The position numbers were made by a program, and so were the translations under genes. A stretch of 64,000 nucleotides of DNA from the NCBI GenBank assembly GCA_015709655.1, contig CP054181.1, forward strand, positions 2,042,207 through 2,106,206. The letters run 5' to 3'. Of the stretch, positions 18,306 to 28,335 are shown piece after piece (the stretch's first letter is position 1; each line of letters starts with the position of its first letter). Source of the DNA: Ignavibacteria bacterium. GTDB lineage: Bacteria; Bacteroidota; Ignavibacteria; Kapaibacteriales; Kapaibacteriaceae. A model generated the notes under the pieces. It made no database searches, was not told the DNA's origin, and worked only from the letters and a program-made list of their open reading frames with translations.

Positions 18306-18998
18306 ATGTCGGACGCCGGCACTCCGAACACGCCACTTGCCGTTGTACTCCTCTCCGGTGGCATGGACTCCTGTGTAACCCTTGCCCATGCCATTGAAAG
18401 GGGCTTTGGTATCGCGGCACTCCATGTGAACTACGGCCAGCGCACGCAGCAGCGCGAACTTCAGGCCTTTACCGATATCTGCGAATACTACGGTATCAGC
18501 CGCACCCTGGTGGTTAACATCTCGCACCTTGCCCAGATTGGCGGCTCTGCGCTTACCGATACCGGCATTGATGTTCCGCCGGGTGACCCCGAATCTGCAC
18601 GCATCCCTGTAACCTACGTACCCTTCCGGAACGCCAACATCCTTGCCATTGCGGTAAGCTGGGCCGAAGTTCTCGGCGCCGACGCTATCTTTATTGGTGC
18701 TGTAGAGGAAGACAGCAGCGGATACCCCGACTGCCGTGAAGTCTTCTTCCGCGCCTTTGAGCAGGTTATTGCCACCGGCTCTGCCACCGGCAGTACCATA
18801 AGCATCCACACCCCGCTGCTCCACCGTACCAAGGCCGACATTGTAACAATGGGAATCGGCCTGAGTGCTCCTCTGCACCTAACATGGTCGTGCTACCAGA
18901 ACAACACCTATGCCTGTGGCACGTGCGACTCCTGCATGCTCCGCCTGAAAGGCTTCGCCGCTGCCGGTATGACCGACAGTATTGTATATCAGCCCTAA
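18306..18998 (+). CDS. queC: 7-cyano-7-deazaguanine synthase
   Basis: A 230-residue enzyme that makes preQ0, the precursor of queuosine in tRNA, from 7-carboxy-7-deazaguanine with ATP and ammonia. It has the PP-loop motif SGGMDS (residues 17-22), an HVNYGQR segment and the four-cysteine zinc site in WSCYQNNTYACGTCDSC. It begins one base after the frr stop, so it is in the same operon. No other queuosine gene lies nearby. Confidence 0.95.
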   Translation: MSDAGTPNTPLAVVLLSGGMDSCVTLAHAIERGFGIAALHVNYGQRTQQRELQAFTDICEYYGISRTLVVNISHLAQIGGSALTDTGIDVPPGDPESARIPVTYVPFRNANILAIAVSWAEVLGADAIFIGAVEEDSSGYPDCREVFFRAFEQVIATGSATGSTISIHTPLLHRTKADIVTMGIGLSAPLHLTWSCYQNNTYACGTCDSCMLRLKGFAAAGMTDSIVYQP

Positions 18999-19231
18999 AC
19001 CGGAACGCTTCAGTAAAAATACCGCCTTTCGGGTATTGTGTCATGACCCGAAATTTCAGGTTTCCGGCTGCCTTTGAAAAAAAGTTACGGACTGTTTGAA
19101 AAATACGCGTATAAATACTGAACGCTGGGGATTTTGAATTTTCAATATTTGCTCTCTGATTTTTGGGGGGGCCCTGAGATTTATGGTACATACGTCACGG
19201 AGCCTTGCCATCATAACTGAAGCGAGGGACT

Positions 19232-19786
19232 ATGAACAAACTTTGTTTACGTTTTCTTTTCGTTTTCTGCTTTGCTGCCACGGCTGCACTTGCGCAAACA
19301 CAACTCCCGTGGAGTGTTGTTGGCAGTGGCGGTGGTATAGGAGCCCAGGCCGGACAGCGTCTGCTGTCGGGGACAATAGGCCAGCCCCTTATCGGCATTG
19401 TTGCCGTTACCAATGGCAGCAAGCTTAGTCAGGGTTTCTGGCTCCCCATTCCTGACACCCTGGTTTCAGTTTCCGAAAGTGACGGCGGCACCCAACTGGC
19501 TGCCGATGTTACCAACTATCCAAACCCGTTTTCCAGTACCACCACCATCCGGTTCAGTACGCCTCTTGAGGGCGCCATCCAGGTTAATGTTTATGACCTG
19601 GCCGGCAACCGTGTGCGGTCAATCCGCACCGAGCTGTCGCTTGCCGGTGGTCAGGAAATCGTGTTTGACGGATTAACCGACAACGGTGCTCCCCTCGGGT
19701 CGGGCACCTATCTCTACGAGGTAACCGGCATTGGTCTCGACGGCCAGCCGTTCCGTAAGATTCAGCGACTCACCATCGTTCGGTAA
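19232..19786 (+). CDS. short T9SS cargo protein with type-A sorting domain
   Basis: A 184-residue secreted protein: signal peptide at residues 1-22 (LFVFCFAATAALAQ), a short glycine-rich region (VVGSGGGIGAQAGQRLLSGTIGQP) and then a complete type-A C-terminal sorting domain. The domain carries NYPNPFSSTTTIRFSTP, VNVYDLAGNRVRSI and a GTYLYEV segment, and ends RLTIVR. Little is left besides the sorting signal, so the mature part is about 70 residues. A run of seven G (19165-19171) lies about 60 bases before the start. The 233-base gap after queC holds no other gene. Confidence 0.85.
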   Translation: MNKLCLRFLFVFCFAATAALAQTQLPWSVVGSGGGIGAQAGQRLLSGTIGQPLIGIVAVTNGSKLSQGFWLPIPDTLVSVSESDGGTQLAADVTNYPNPFSSTTTIRFSTPLEGAIQVNVYDLAGNRVRSIRTELSLAGGQEIVFDGLTDNGAPLGSGTYLYEVTGIGLDGQPFRKIQRLTIVR

Positions 19787-19848
19787 TTCGTTTCCGTTTA
19801 TCAAGCAAGAAAAGAAATTAATTTATCACAGCCGTTTTGGGATTTATT

Positions 19849-22800
19849 ATGACAAAAAGAATACTTCGCCTTGGTTTGGTAATGCTCCTGTGCAGTGCGT
19901 TACTATGGACAGCGCTTCCCGCGCAAGCCCAGATCACCAGACAGGTCTCGTATCAGGGTCTGCTAACGCAGCCCACCGGTTTGCCGGTAGCCGACGGACA
20001 GTACCAACTGTACTTCAGGCTATTCGATGCAGCCACCGGCGGAAACCTTGCCTGGGAAGAAACACAGGCTAACGTACAGGTTACGCGGGGTCTGTTCAAT
20101 GTGTACTTAGGCAGTGTACAGTCACTTGCCCCGATAACCTTTGACACCCAGTACTGGCTTGAGGTGGGCATTGTGGGCTCCGGGCCCTTTGAACCCCGCA
20201 CCAGACTGGCAGTTGTGCCCTATGCCATCCATGCAGAGCATGCCGATGTTGCACACAAACTGTCGGACGATGCCTCGGGCTTTGTGAAAAGTCTGAACAC
20301 GTTGCAGGGCGACGTCCACATTAAAGGCGAAGGCGGTATCACCGTAACATCAAGCGGCGATACCATTGTGCTGAGCAGCAACATTGTTGTGAATGCCATT
20401 CAAACCATTAACTCGCCTCAGGGAACGGTGGCCATAACAAATCCCAATGGCCCCACCACCAGCGTGGATGTTGCCGACGGCGGTATAACCTCCAACAAAC
20501 TGGCCGATGGAGCAGTAACCTCCATTAAGCTGGCAGTGAATTCTGTTGGAACCACCAACATTCAGGACGGAGCAATAACACTTACCAAAATTGCTCCCGG
20601 TGTAATCCCGACCACACTGCCACCCAGCGGTCCTGCCGGTGGTGACCTTACAGGTACCTATCCCAACCCGACAATTGCACTGAATGCCGTGAACTCGGCC
20701 AAGATTGCCGACGGCTCTGTAAATACTGCCGACCTTGCCGACAACTCGGTATCAACGGCTAAGCTGATTGACGGATCGGTAACCACATCAAAAATTGCAG
20801 ACCTCTCGGTGACCAACGCAAAACTGCAACCGAGTGGTGTAACAGCCGGTACCTACGGTTCTGACCTGCTGGTACCAAGAATTACGGTTGACGACCGCGG
20901 TCGGATCACCTCCGTAACCCAGGTGTCGATCCCCGACATCCCATACACCGGCCCTGCCGGCGGTGATCTTACCGGCACCTATCCCAACCCCGTGCTCAAG
21001 CCCCTTATCGTCACCAACGATAAGATTGCCAATGGTGCTATTACCAACAGCAAGCTGGGCGTGAACTCGGTAACATCATCGAACATTGTTGACGGTACTA
21101 TTACCGCCGCCGACATTGCTCCTGGTGTAATTCCTACCACGTTACCACCAAGTGGTCCCGCCGGCGGTATTCTGGCAGGTACCTATCCCAACCCGTCACT
21201 TAACGTTACCCAGGGCAACCAGGTAATGTCGGCCATCAACGCCGGTACCACCACAACCCCGCTGAGCGATGCCCGTTTAAATAACGTTGGCACCCCGGGC
21301 ACCTACGGGAGCGTTTCTCAAATTCCGATCATCACCACCGATGCCAAGGGGCGGGTAACCAATGTTGCCACGGCAACACTCGGACCGTCCACACCAACCG
21401 GCCCTGCCGGCGGTGACCTGACGGGTACCTATCCCAACCCGATGATTGGCAATGGTAAGGTTACCAATACCAAACTGGCTGCAGATGCTGTAACATCTGA
21501 CAAGGTTCTTGACGGAACGATTTCAACTGATGATATTAAGGACGGTACCATTGGCGCCGTTGACATTGCTCCTGGTGTTATCCCCACCACTCTGCCGCCC
21601 AGTGGCCCTGCCGGCGGTGTTCTTGCAGGAACATACCCCAATCCGGATCTGGCAACCACATCAGGCAATCAGGTCCTGGCAGCATTAAATGCCGGTACAA
21701 CCACCGGTACCTTAACCGATGCACGCCTGAGCAATGTTGGTACTGCCGGCACCTACGGCTCATCGTCACTTATTCCGGTGATTACCACCGACGCAAAGGG
21801 CCGCATTACCGGCGTTACCACAACAACAATTTCATCGGCAACGCCAAGTGGTGCTGCCGGTGGCGACCTTACAGGCACATACCCCAACCCGGAAATTGGC
21901 GCCGGCAAGGTAACCACACCCAAGATTGCCGATGGTGCTGTAACAGAGCAAAAACTTGCTACCGGTGCAGTAACATCCACAATCATTCAGGATGGTACAA
22001 TTCAGGCAGGCGATATTGCTTCGGGCGTTATCCCAACAACATTACCGCCGTCAGGCCCGGCAAGTGGTGATCTTGCAGGCTCCTACCCGGCACCAACAAT
22101 TAACGTGAACGCTGGCAACAGCGTTCTGAATGCCTTAAATACCAGTGCCACCGGTACCATCAACCTGTCACGCTTTGCACTCTCCGGTGTTACACCCGGC
22201 ACCTACGGTAACGGAACTGCCGGCATGGTACCAAGTCTGCAGGTTGACCAATACGGTAGAATTACCACCATCGTAGAACAGGCAATTATGAATGCCATCC
22301 CTGCAGGCCCCGCCGGCGGCGACCTTGCAGGTAACTATCCCAACCCGGTATTAAACCCGACGGCAGCAGCCGGTGGCCGTATGGTAACCGGTATTCGGAA
22401 CACCTACCTAAACGGTAACACCGATATTAACACGCCAAACAACGTTGTTGTTCTGGACAATTCAGGTAGGCTCCCGGCCGCAAACGGTTCGCTGATTACC
22501 AACCTTAACGTCAATAATGTCACCTCAGGTGTCCTTCCCATCCAGTATGGCGGTACAAACTCCGGTTCATCACTTGTTAACAACCGGCTGATGTGGTCAA
22601 GCAGCGGTCAGATTGTTGAAGCTCCACCGCTCTCGGCCGGACAGTTCTTTATTGGCACGTCACCAACAACGGCTCCGGCAGGTGGTACCGTTGTAGCAGG
22701 TAACGGTATCAGTGTTACCTACACTGCACCAAACCTTGTGGTAGCCAGCACCAGCGCCCGTATCCTTCCGGGATCGGCAGATAACCAAACAGTACGCTGG

Positions 22801-25800
22801 GATCATCTGAACCAGCAATGGGTACCCAACGCAAACATCACCGGTACGGCAGCAGGCCTTCTCACGGCAGCCGATCTTGTTGTAACCGGCACAACAAATC
22901 TGCAGGGCAACAGCTCGGTAGGTTCCAACGCCAATACCATGAACGGTTTTGGTACAGGTGCCAATGCCAATAATACCATTGGTTCGCCAACGGCAACCAA
23001 CAGCATTCACGGTGTAACCAACATCAACACCCTGACCAATGCAGCAACCAATATTGGTAACATCTCAAATCCTGCTTCAAGCACAACAATCAGCGTTGGC
23101 TCTGCAGGCAACCTTACACTGAACGGTATCGTCAATGGTCCGCCAAGCAACTTCCTGTTCCTTGATGCCTCGAACCATGTACGGACCGCAGCCGCATCAG
23201 GTCTGGCACAGGAAGGCATCGTCTTCGAAAACAGCGCCTTCCGTCTGGGCGGCACAACAACAACAGCAAATCCATTCCTGGTTGACCGGTTTGTTAACCT
23301 GGACGTTCACCGTTTAACCTTTACACGCCTTGGCGGTACCGGTGAAATGATGTTTATGGATGCCGGCAGCAATGAACTTCGGGTTACCGCTGCTACCAAC
23401 ATCAATACAATCGGAGCACAGCTCACCACCATCGGTTCGCCAACGAGCAACACCGTTATTGGCGGTCTGCTGGATCCGCGCGGCATTATCCAAAACACAG
23501 TGGGTGATGTTGTCATCCAGGACGTAACAAAAATTATCGGCGCAACCGAAATCAACGTCGGCACCGACTTCGACACCCGCATCGGCAATCAGCCGGGTAC
23601 GGGTGCAGGCGCACAAAACTTAATCATGGCAGTGGGTCCGACAACCGGTGAATACTACATGCACAACATGAAGACCGACGCTACGCCGCTGTACATGGTA
23701 ACAGAAAACTCACTTGAACAAGTCAAGAAGAAACTGCTGGCCGACATGGCCGACGAAGGCATCCAGTATCAAAACGGTGCCTTCCGCCTGGGTTCGGGTG
23801 CTTCCACACCAAATCCGACAGAAACCAAACACTATCTGGAAGACAGATATGTAAACCTGAATACCTTCGGCATCAACTTTACCGACGGCTCGCTTGGTAA
23901 CCCGGGCACAACCTTTGTACAGTTCGATGGCGATAACGGCGGTGCCCCGCTGGTAACTGTAGAAGCACTCTCAAACATTAACACCGTGGGTGCCTTTAAC
24001 ACCAATATTGGTAACAGCACCGGTACAACCACCATCATGGGTCCGACCTTTGTAAACAATACCGGTAATGACTATACCCAAATCGGTAACGGCACCGGCG
24101 GTACCGGCAACGTAGGTATCGGAGAACCGGCAATCGGAACACACCTTCTTTCAATTAACGGTATTCCTCAAGTAGCAGGTACGGCAACGCCAAACGTTCG
24201 CATTGACCACCTGGGTGGTGATGCCTATACAACAGCGTATGTTGACAATACTACCAACGGTGTGCTGACGGCCGATGCCAACGGCGACATGATTAAGTGG
24301 GATGAAAATACATTCCTGAATCCATTCGCATGGCGAGTGATTGGTAATAACCATCCGATTACAGATGGCGTTAATAACCTGATGGGTACGCTAACATCTG
24401 ACCATGTACACTTCATTACAAACAATCTTCCTGTAATGACGATGTCCGGCACCGACCAGACACTCGGTATTGGCGCACTGCCCACGGGAACCTTCCAGGT
24501 AGAAGTAACAAACAACGTTGCATCGAATGGACTCGGCGTTCAAACCACTGCAGCGAACGGCGTCGGCTTGTCTGCATTTGCATTAAACTCCGGCGGCGTA
24601 GCAATCACTGCCGATGCATCTGATGCCGGTGTCGTTGTTGGCTCTGTCACTTCACCAATTAACGGTGCAGAAATCTCTGCTACCGGCATTGGTGTTTTAA
24701 TACCTGGTATAAGCGGCTCTACGCCTACAATAGGCATCTCGATGGATAATGTTTCGAATACATCACTCCTTATCACCAACGGTGCAACAGCTATCGACGC
24801 TGAAGGCGATGTGTACATTAATGATAATTATTTTGGCAATGTAGAGATTAATGCTCAAACAACGTCAGGGGGCTATGTTGCACTTGGCAACGGTACGGGT
24901 AGCGGTTCAACAAACGTAGGTATAGGCATGGTACCGGGTTCAGGCTACACCTCTAGTCATTCCACACCTTACACCGCAAATCCTGTTCTTGATGTTAATG
25001 GCGATAACCTTGGAACACCGAACGTGCGTCTAGCCTCGCTTCAAACAGCTTCTCCGACAGGGTTTGATGTCTTGATTGACAAGATTGTCATTGCCGATAA
25101 CAACGGCGTCCTCCGCTCATTTGCACCGGCAGCCGAACAAGGCGTCTCCCTTGCAAACGAAGGAGGCAACACCCGCTGGCGTCTTGGCGGTTTGCTAAAC
25201 ACCGATGTACCATTTACCGCACACCGCTTTGTAAACCTTAACGCAAACAACTTAACATTTACCGCAAATGCCGGTGCAAATAATCTTGTAACCCTTACCG
25301 GCGGCGCCAACGGTGCAGTAGGTATCGAATCGTACGGTACCGGCTTGGTAAACATCAATGCAAATGGTAACGAAGGAACTCAAATTGGTAACGGTATTGG
25401 TTCCAACGGCAACGTAGGTATCGGTGAAGCAGCCATTGCTTCGCGCCTGCTCACCATCAACGGTACAGCTCAAACAGCAGCGGTTGCAACGCCAAACGTT
25501 CGCATTGACCACCTGGGTGGTGATGCCTATACAACAGCGTATGCTGACAATACTACCAACGGTGTGCTGACGGCCGATGCCAACGGCGACATGATTAAGT
25601 GGGATGAAAATACATTCCTGAATCCATTCGCATGGCGTGTGATTGGTAATAACCATCCGATTACCGATGGCGTTAATAACCTGATTGGTACAATTTCAAA
25701 CAACCCGATTCACTTCATTACAAACAATACACAGCATTTCACACTGTCAGCAACAGGTGCTCTAACACAAGAAGCAAGTGCCGGCCAGGTAACCTTTACC

Positions 25801-28308
25801 GGCAACGTTGACGCAACCAACGGCTTGGATGTCACGAACGCAGACCTCACCGTTGGCGGTACGCGCTTCACCGTTGATGATGCAACCGGTAACACGCACA
25901 CTGATGGTGATCTTGATGTTGATGGCAACACCACTCTTGGTGATGCTCCAACGGATACACACACCATTCTTGGCGTAACCAGCGTAAACGTAACCGGCAA
26001 TGCGACAACGCAGCTTGGCAACGGTACGGGTAGCGGTTCAAACGTTGGTATCGGCATGGTACCTGCAGGACCGTATTCATCGGGTCACGGTGTTCCGCTT
26101 GTTGCAAACGTTGTATTGGACGTTAACGGTTCTGCCGGAACTCCGAACGTTCGCATTGCATCGCTGGGCGCAGCTTCTGCACCAATCTATGATGCTACAA
26201 TTGACCAGTTCGTAATCGCTGATAACAACGGTGTACTCCGCGGCTTCAACCCGGCAGCCGAACAAGGTGTATCACTTACGCCTGAAGGCGGTGCAACCCG
26301 CTGGCGCCTTGGCGGTTTGGCAAACACCGATGTACCATTTACGGCTAACCGCTTTGTAAACCTTAACGCAAACAACTTAACATTTACCGCAAATGCCGGT
26401 ACAAATAATCTTGTAGCCCTTACCGGCGGTGCCAATGGTGCAGTAAGTATCGAATCATACGGTACCGGCTTGGTAAACATCAATACAACTGGTAACGAAG
26501 GAACTCAAATTGGAAACGGTACCGGTGCTAATGCCAACGTTGGTATTGGTGAAGCAGCCATTGGAACGCACCTGCTCACCATTAATGGTACACAACAAAC
26601 AGCAGCAGTTGCCACACCTAACGTACGTATTGACCACCTAGGTGGTGCTGCCATCACAAACGCATACGCACACCCCGATGCCAATAACGGTATCCTGACG
26701 GCCGATGCAAATGGCGACATGACCAAGTGGGATGAAGCTACTCTCATTGGCACATTCGCATGGTTGCGCACAGGTAACACCATTACTGACGGAAATAACA
26801 TCCTGGGTACACTGAATGGAACAGGTATTGACATTCGCACGAACAACACCACGCACTTCACCCTGACCTCTGGCGGGGCGCTAACACAAGCAGCATCCGC
26901 AGGTCAGGTAACATTTACCGGCAATGTTGACGCAACCAACGGCCTGGATGTCACGAACGCAGACCTCACCGTTGGCGGTACGCGCTTCACCGTTGATGAT
27001 GCAACCGGTAACACGCACACTGATGGTGACCTTGATGTTGATGGCAGCACCACTCTTGGTGATGCAGCAACCGACAGCCACACCATCCTTGGTGCCACGA
27101 ATATCAACACCACGCTTACAGCAGCAACTACAATCGGTAGTGCAACAGCCGGTACATTCTCGGCTCAGAGTGCAACAACCGTTGGCTTAACAGCCGGAAC
27201 AACGGCAAACATCGCCTCGGCAACTACCAACGTAAATACCGGTTCAGGTAACGTAAACATCGGCAATGCTGCCGGCACAAACACCGTGCTCGGTTTAACC
27301 AATATCAATGCAACCGGTACTGCCTCGACCCAAATTGGAAACGGTACCGGTGCTAATGCCAACGTTGGTATTGGTGAAGCAGCCATTGGAACGCACCTGC
27401 TCACCATTAATGGTACACAACAAACAGCAGCAGTTGCCACACCTAACGTACGTATTGACCACCTAGGTGGTGCTGCCATCACAAACGCATACGCACACCC
27501 CGATGCCAATAACGGTATCCTGACGGCCGATGCAAATGGCGACATGACCAAGTGGGATGAAGCTACTCTCATTGGCACATTCGCATGGTTGCGCACAGGT
27601 AACACCATTACTGACGGAAATAACATCCTGGGTACACTGAATGGAACAGGTATTGACATTCGCACGAACAACACCACGCACTTCACCCTGACCTCTGGCG
27701 GGGCGCTAACACAAGCAGCATCCGCAGGTCAGGTAACATTTACCGGTAATGTTGACGCAACCAACGGATTGGATGTCACAACTGCAGACCTCACGGTGGG
27801 TGGTTCAAACTTTACGGTTGCACCCGGAACCGGTAACACAACAATAGCCGGTACACTGGGCGTTACCGGACTCTCAACACTTGGTGCCACAACCGTTGTT
27901 GGAGCAGCCAACATTAACGCATCTGGAACAGCAGTTACCAACGTTGGTACAGGTTCAACCGGTGCTGTAACCATTGGTAACAGTGCGAACACAGTTTCGA
28001 TGGGTGCTGTAACCACGTTTGGTCGGGCAGTGAATGTACAGGTACAAACAGTAACCGCAAACGTGACACTAACAGATGCAGACTATGTTGTGATCTGTAA
28101 CAACACTGCTGATATTACAGTAACCCTACCCGCAGCAGCCGCCGGACGCATGTTGGTTATCAAGTCGGCCAACACAAATAATGTTACCATCGACCCACCG
28201 GGTGCCGTAACGGTTGACGGTGTAGCAACGATTACCATAGCCGGTGGCGGTAACACATCCCGCACACTTGTAAGCGATGGTACAAACTGGTTTGTAATTG
28301 GTAACTAA
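19849..28308 (+). CDS. giant repetitive phage-tail-fibre-like surface protein
   Basis: A 2,819-residue secreted protein. Residues 1-28 are a signal peptide (AQAQ). Residues 30-135 form a compact domain (QVSYQGLLTQPTGLPVADGQYQLYFRLFD...PYAIHAEHAD) seen at the head of many tail-fibre-like bacterial proteins. Up to about residue 830 there are eight copies of GPAGGDLTGTYPNPTI with spacers such as KIADGSVT. The rest is long degenerate repeats rich in Gly, Asn and Thr (TQIGNGTGANANVGIG, TFTGNVDATNGLDVT), like trimeric adhesin stalks. The C-terminus (TVTLPAAAAGRMLVIK...NWFVIGN) resembles tail-fibre tips. No T9SS sorting domain is visible, so the export route after the Sec step is unclear. The ATG at 19849 precedes the signal peptide. 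Adhesion or a surface filament is inferred. Confidence 0.8.
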   Translation: MTKRILRLGLVMLLCSALLWTALPAQAQITRQVSYQGLLTQPTGLPVADGQYQLYFRLFDAATGGNLAWEETQANVQVTRGLFNVYLGSVQSLAPITFDTQYWLEVGIVGSGPFEPRTRLAVVPYAIHAEHADVAHKLSDDASGFVKSLNTLQGDVHIKGEGGITVTSSGDTIVLSSNIVVNAIQTINSPQGTVAITNPNGPTTSVDVADGGITSNKLADGAVTSIKLAVNSVGTTNIQDGAITLTKIAPGVIPTTLPPSGPAGGDLTGTYPNPTIALNAVNSAKIADGSVNTADLADNSVSTAKLIDGSVTTSKIADLSVTNAKLQPSGVTAGTYGSDLLVPRITVDDRGRITSVTQVSIPDIPYTGPAGGDLTGTYPNPVLKPLIVTNDKIANGAITNSKLGVNSVTSSNIVDGTITAADIAPGVIPTTLPPSGPAGGILAGTYPNPSLNVTQGNQVMSAINAGTTTTPLSDARLNNVGTPGTYGSVSQIPIITTDAKGRVTNVATATLGPSTPTGPAGGDLTGTYPNPMIGNGKVTNTKLAADAVTSDKVLDGTISTDDIKDGTIGAVDIAPGVIPTTLPPSGPAGGVLAGTYPNPDLATTSGNQVLAALNAGTTTGTLTDARLSNVGTAGTYGSSSLIPVITTDAKGRITGVTTTTISSATPSGAAGGDLTGTYPNPEIGAGKVTTPKIADGAVTEQKLATGAVTSTIIQDGTIQAGDIASGVIPTTLPPSGPASGDLAGSYPAPTINVNAGNSVLNALNTSATGTINLSRFALSGVTPGTYGNGTAGMVPSLQVDQYGRITTIVEQAIMNAIPAGPAGGDLAGNYPNPVLNPTAAAGGRMVTGIRNTYLNGNTDINTPNNVVVLDNSGRLPAANGSLITNLNVNNVTSGVLPIQYGGTNSGSSLVNNRLMWSSSGQIVEAPPLSAGQFFIGTSPTTAPAGGTVVAGNGISVTYTAPNLVVASTSARILPGSADNQTVRWDHLNQQWVPNANITGTAAGLLTAADLVVTGTTNLQGNSSVGSNANTMNGFGTGANANNTIGSPTATNSIHGVTNINTLTNAATNIGNISNPASSTTISVGSAGNLTLNGIVNGPPSNFLFLDASNHVRTAAASGLAQEGIVFENSAFRLGGTTTTANPFLVDRFVNLDVHRLTFTRLGGTGEMMFMDAGSNELRVTAATNINTIGAQLTTIGSPTSNTVIGGLLDPRGIIQNTVGDVVIQDVTKIIGATEINVGTDFDTRIGNQPGTGAGAQNLIMAVGPTTGEYYMHNMKTDATPLYMVTENSLEQVKKKLLADMADEGIQYQNGAFRLGSGASTPNPTETKHYLEDRYVNLNTFGINFTDGSLGNPGTTFVQFDGDNGGAPLVTVEALSNINTVGAFNTNIGNSTGTTTIMGPTFVNNTGNDYTQIGNGTGGTGNVGIGEPAIGTHLLSINGIPQVAGTATPNVRIDHLGGDAYTTAYVDNTTNGVLTADANGDMIKWDENTFLNPFAWRVIGNNHPITDGVNNLMGTLTSDHVHFITNNLPVMTMSGTDQTLGIGALPTGTFQVEVTNNVASNGLGVQTTAANGVGLSAFALNSGGVAITADASDAGVVVGSVTSPINGAEISATGIGVLIPGISGSTPTIGISMDNVSNTSLLITNGATAIDAEGDVYINDNYFGNVEINAQTTSGGYVALGNGTGSGSTNVGIGMVPGSGYTSSHSTPYTANPVLDVNGDNLGTPNVRLASLQTASPTGFDVLIDKIVIADNNGVLRSFAPAAEQGVSLANEGGNTRWRLGGLLNTDVPFTAHRFVNLNANNLTFTANAGANNLVTLTGGANGAVGIESYGTGLVNINANGNEGTQIGNGIGSNGNVGIGEAAIASRLLTINGTAQTAAVATPNVRIDHLGGDAYTTAYADNTTNGVLTADANGDMIKWDENTFLNPFAWRVIGNNHPITDGVNNLIGTISNNPIHFITNNTQHFTLSATGALTQEASAGQVTFTGNVDATNGLDVTNADLTVGGTRFTVDDATGNTHTDGDLDVDGNTTLGDAPTDTHTILGVTSVNVTGNATTQLGNGTGSGSNVGIGMVPAGPYSSGHGVPLVANVVLDVNGSAGTPNVRIASLGAASAPIYDATIDQFVIADNNGVLRGFNPAAEQGVSLTPEGGATRWRLGGLANTDVPFTANRFVNLNANNLTFTANAGTNNLVALTGGANGAVSIESYGTGLVNINTTGNEGTQIGNGTGANANVGIGEAAIGTHLLTINGTQQTAAVATPNVRIDHLGGAAITNAYAHPDANNGILTADANGDMTKWDEATLIGTFAWLRTGNTITDGNNILGTLNGTGIDIRTNNTTHFTLTSGGALTQAASAGQVTFTGNVDATNGLDVTNADLTVGGTRFTVDDATGNTHTDGDLDVDGSTTLGDAATDSHTILGATNINTTLTAATTIGSATAGTFSAQSATTVGLTAGTTANIASATTNVNTGSGNVNIGNAAGTNTVLGLTNINATGTASTQIGNGTGANANVGIGEAAIGTHLLTINGTQQTAAVATPNVRIDHLGGAAITNAYAHPDANNGILTADANGDMTKWDEATLIGTFAWLRTGNTITDGNNILGTLNGTGIDIRTNNTTHFTLTSGGALTQAASAGQVTFTGNVDATNGLDVTTADLTVGGSNFTVAPGTGNTTIAGTLGVTGLSTLGATTVVGAANINASGTAVTNVGTGSTGAVTIGNSANTVSMGAVTTFGRAVNVQVQTVTANVTLTDADYVVICNNTADITVTLPAAAAGRMLVIKSANTNNVTIDPPGAVTVDGVATITIAGGGNTSRTLVSDGTNWFVIGN
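26506..26921 (+). repeat. internal duplication in the giant surface gene, copy 1
   Basis: As read by eye, 416 bases are identical to 27331-27746 (offset 825). The match continues with few differences beyond the end. It encodes the IGNGTGANANVGIGEAAIG to SAGQVTFTGN unit. Confidence 0.85.
27331..27746 (+). repeat. internal duplication in the giant surface gene, copy 2
   Basis: Second copy of the 416-base unit at 26506-26921. Shorter, more diverged relatives occur near 24180-24380 and 25490-25690. Confidence 0.85.
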
Positions 28309-28335
28309 TAACGACGAAAATTGAAAGGCAAACAC

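Noticed and set aside
27165..27686. 173-codon and similar open frames antisense to the giant surface gene
   Set aside because: They mirror the repetitive coding strand, recur with each repeat, and have no start signals.
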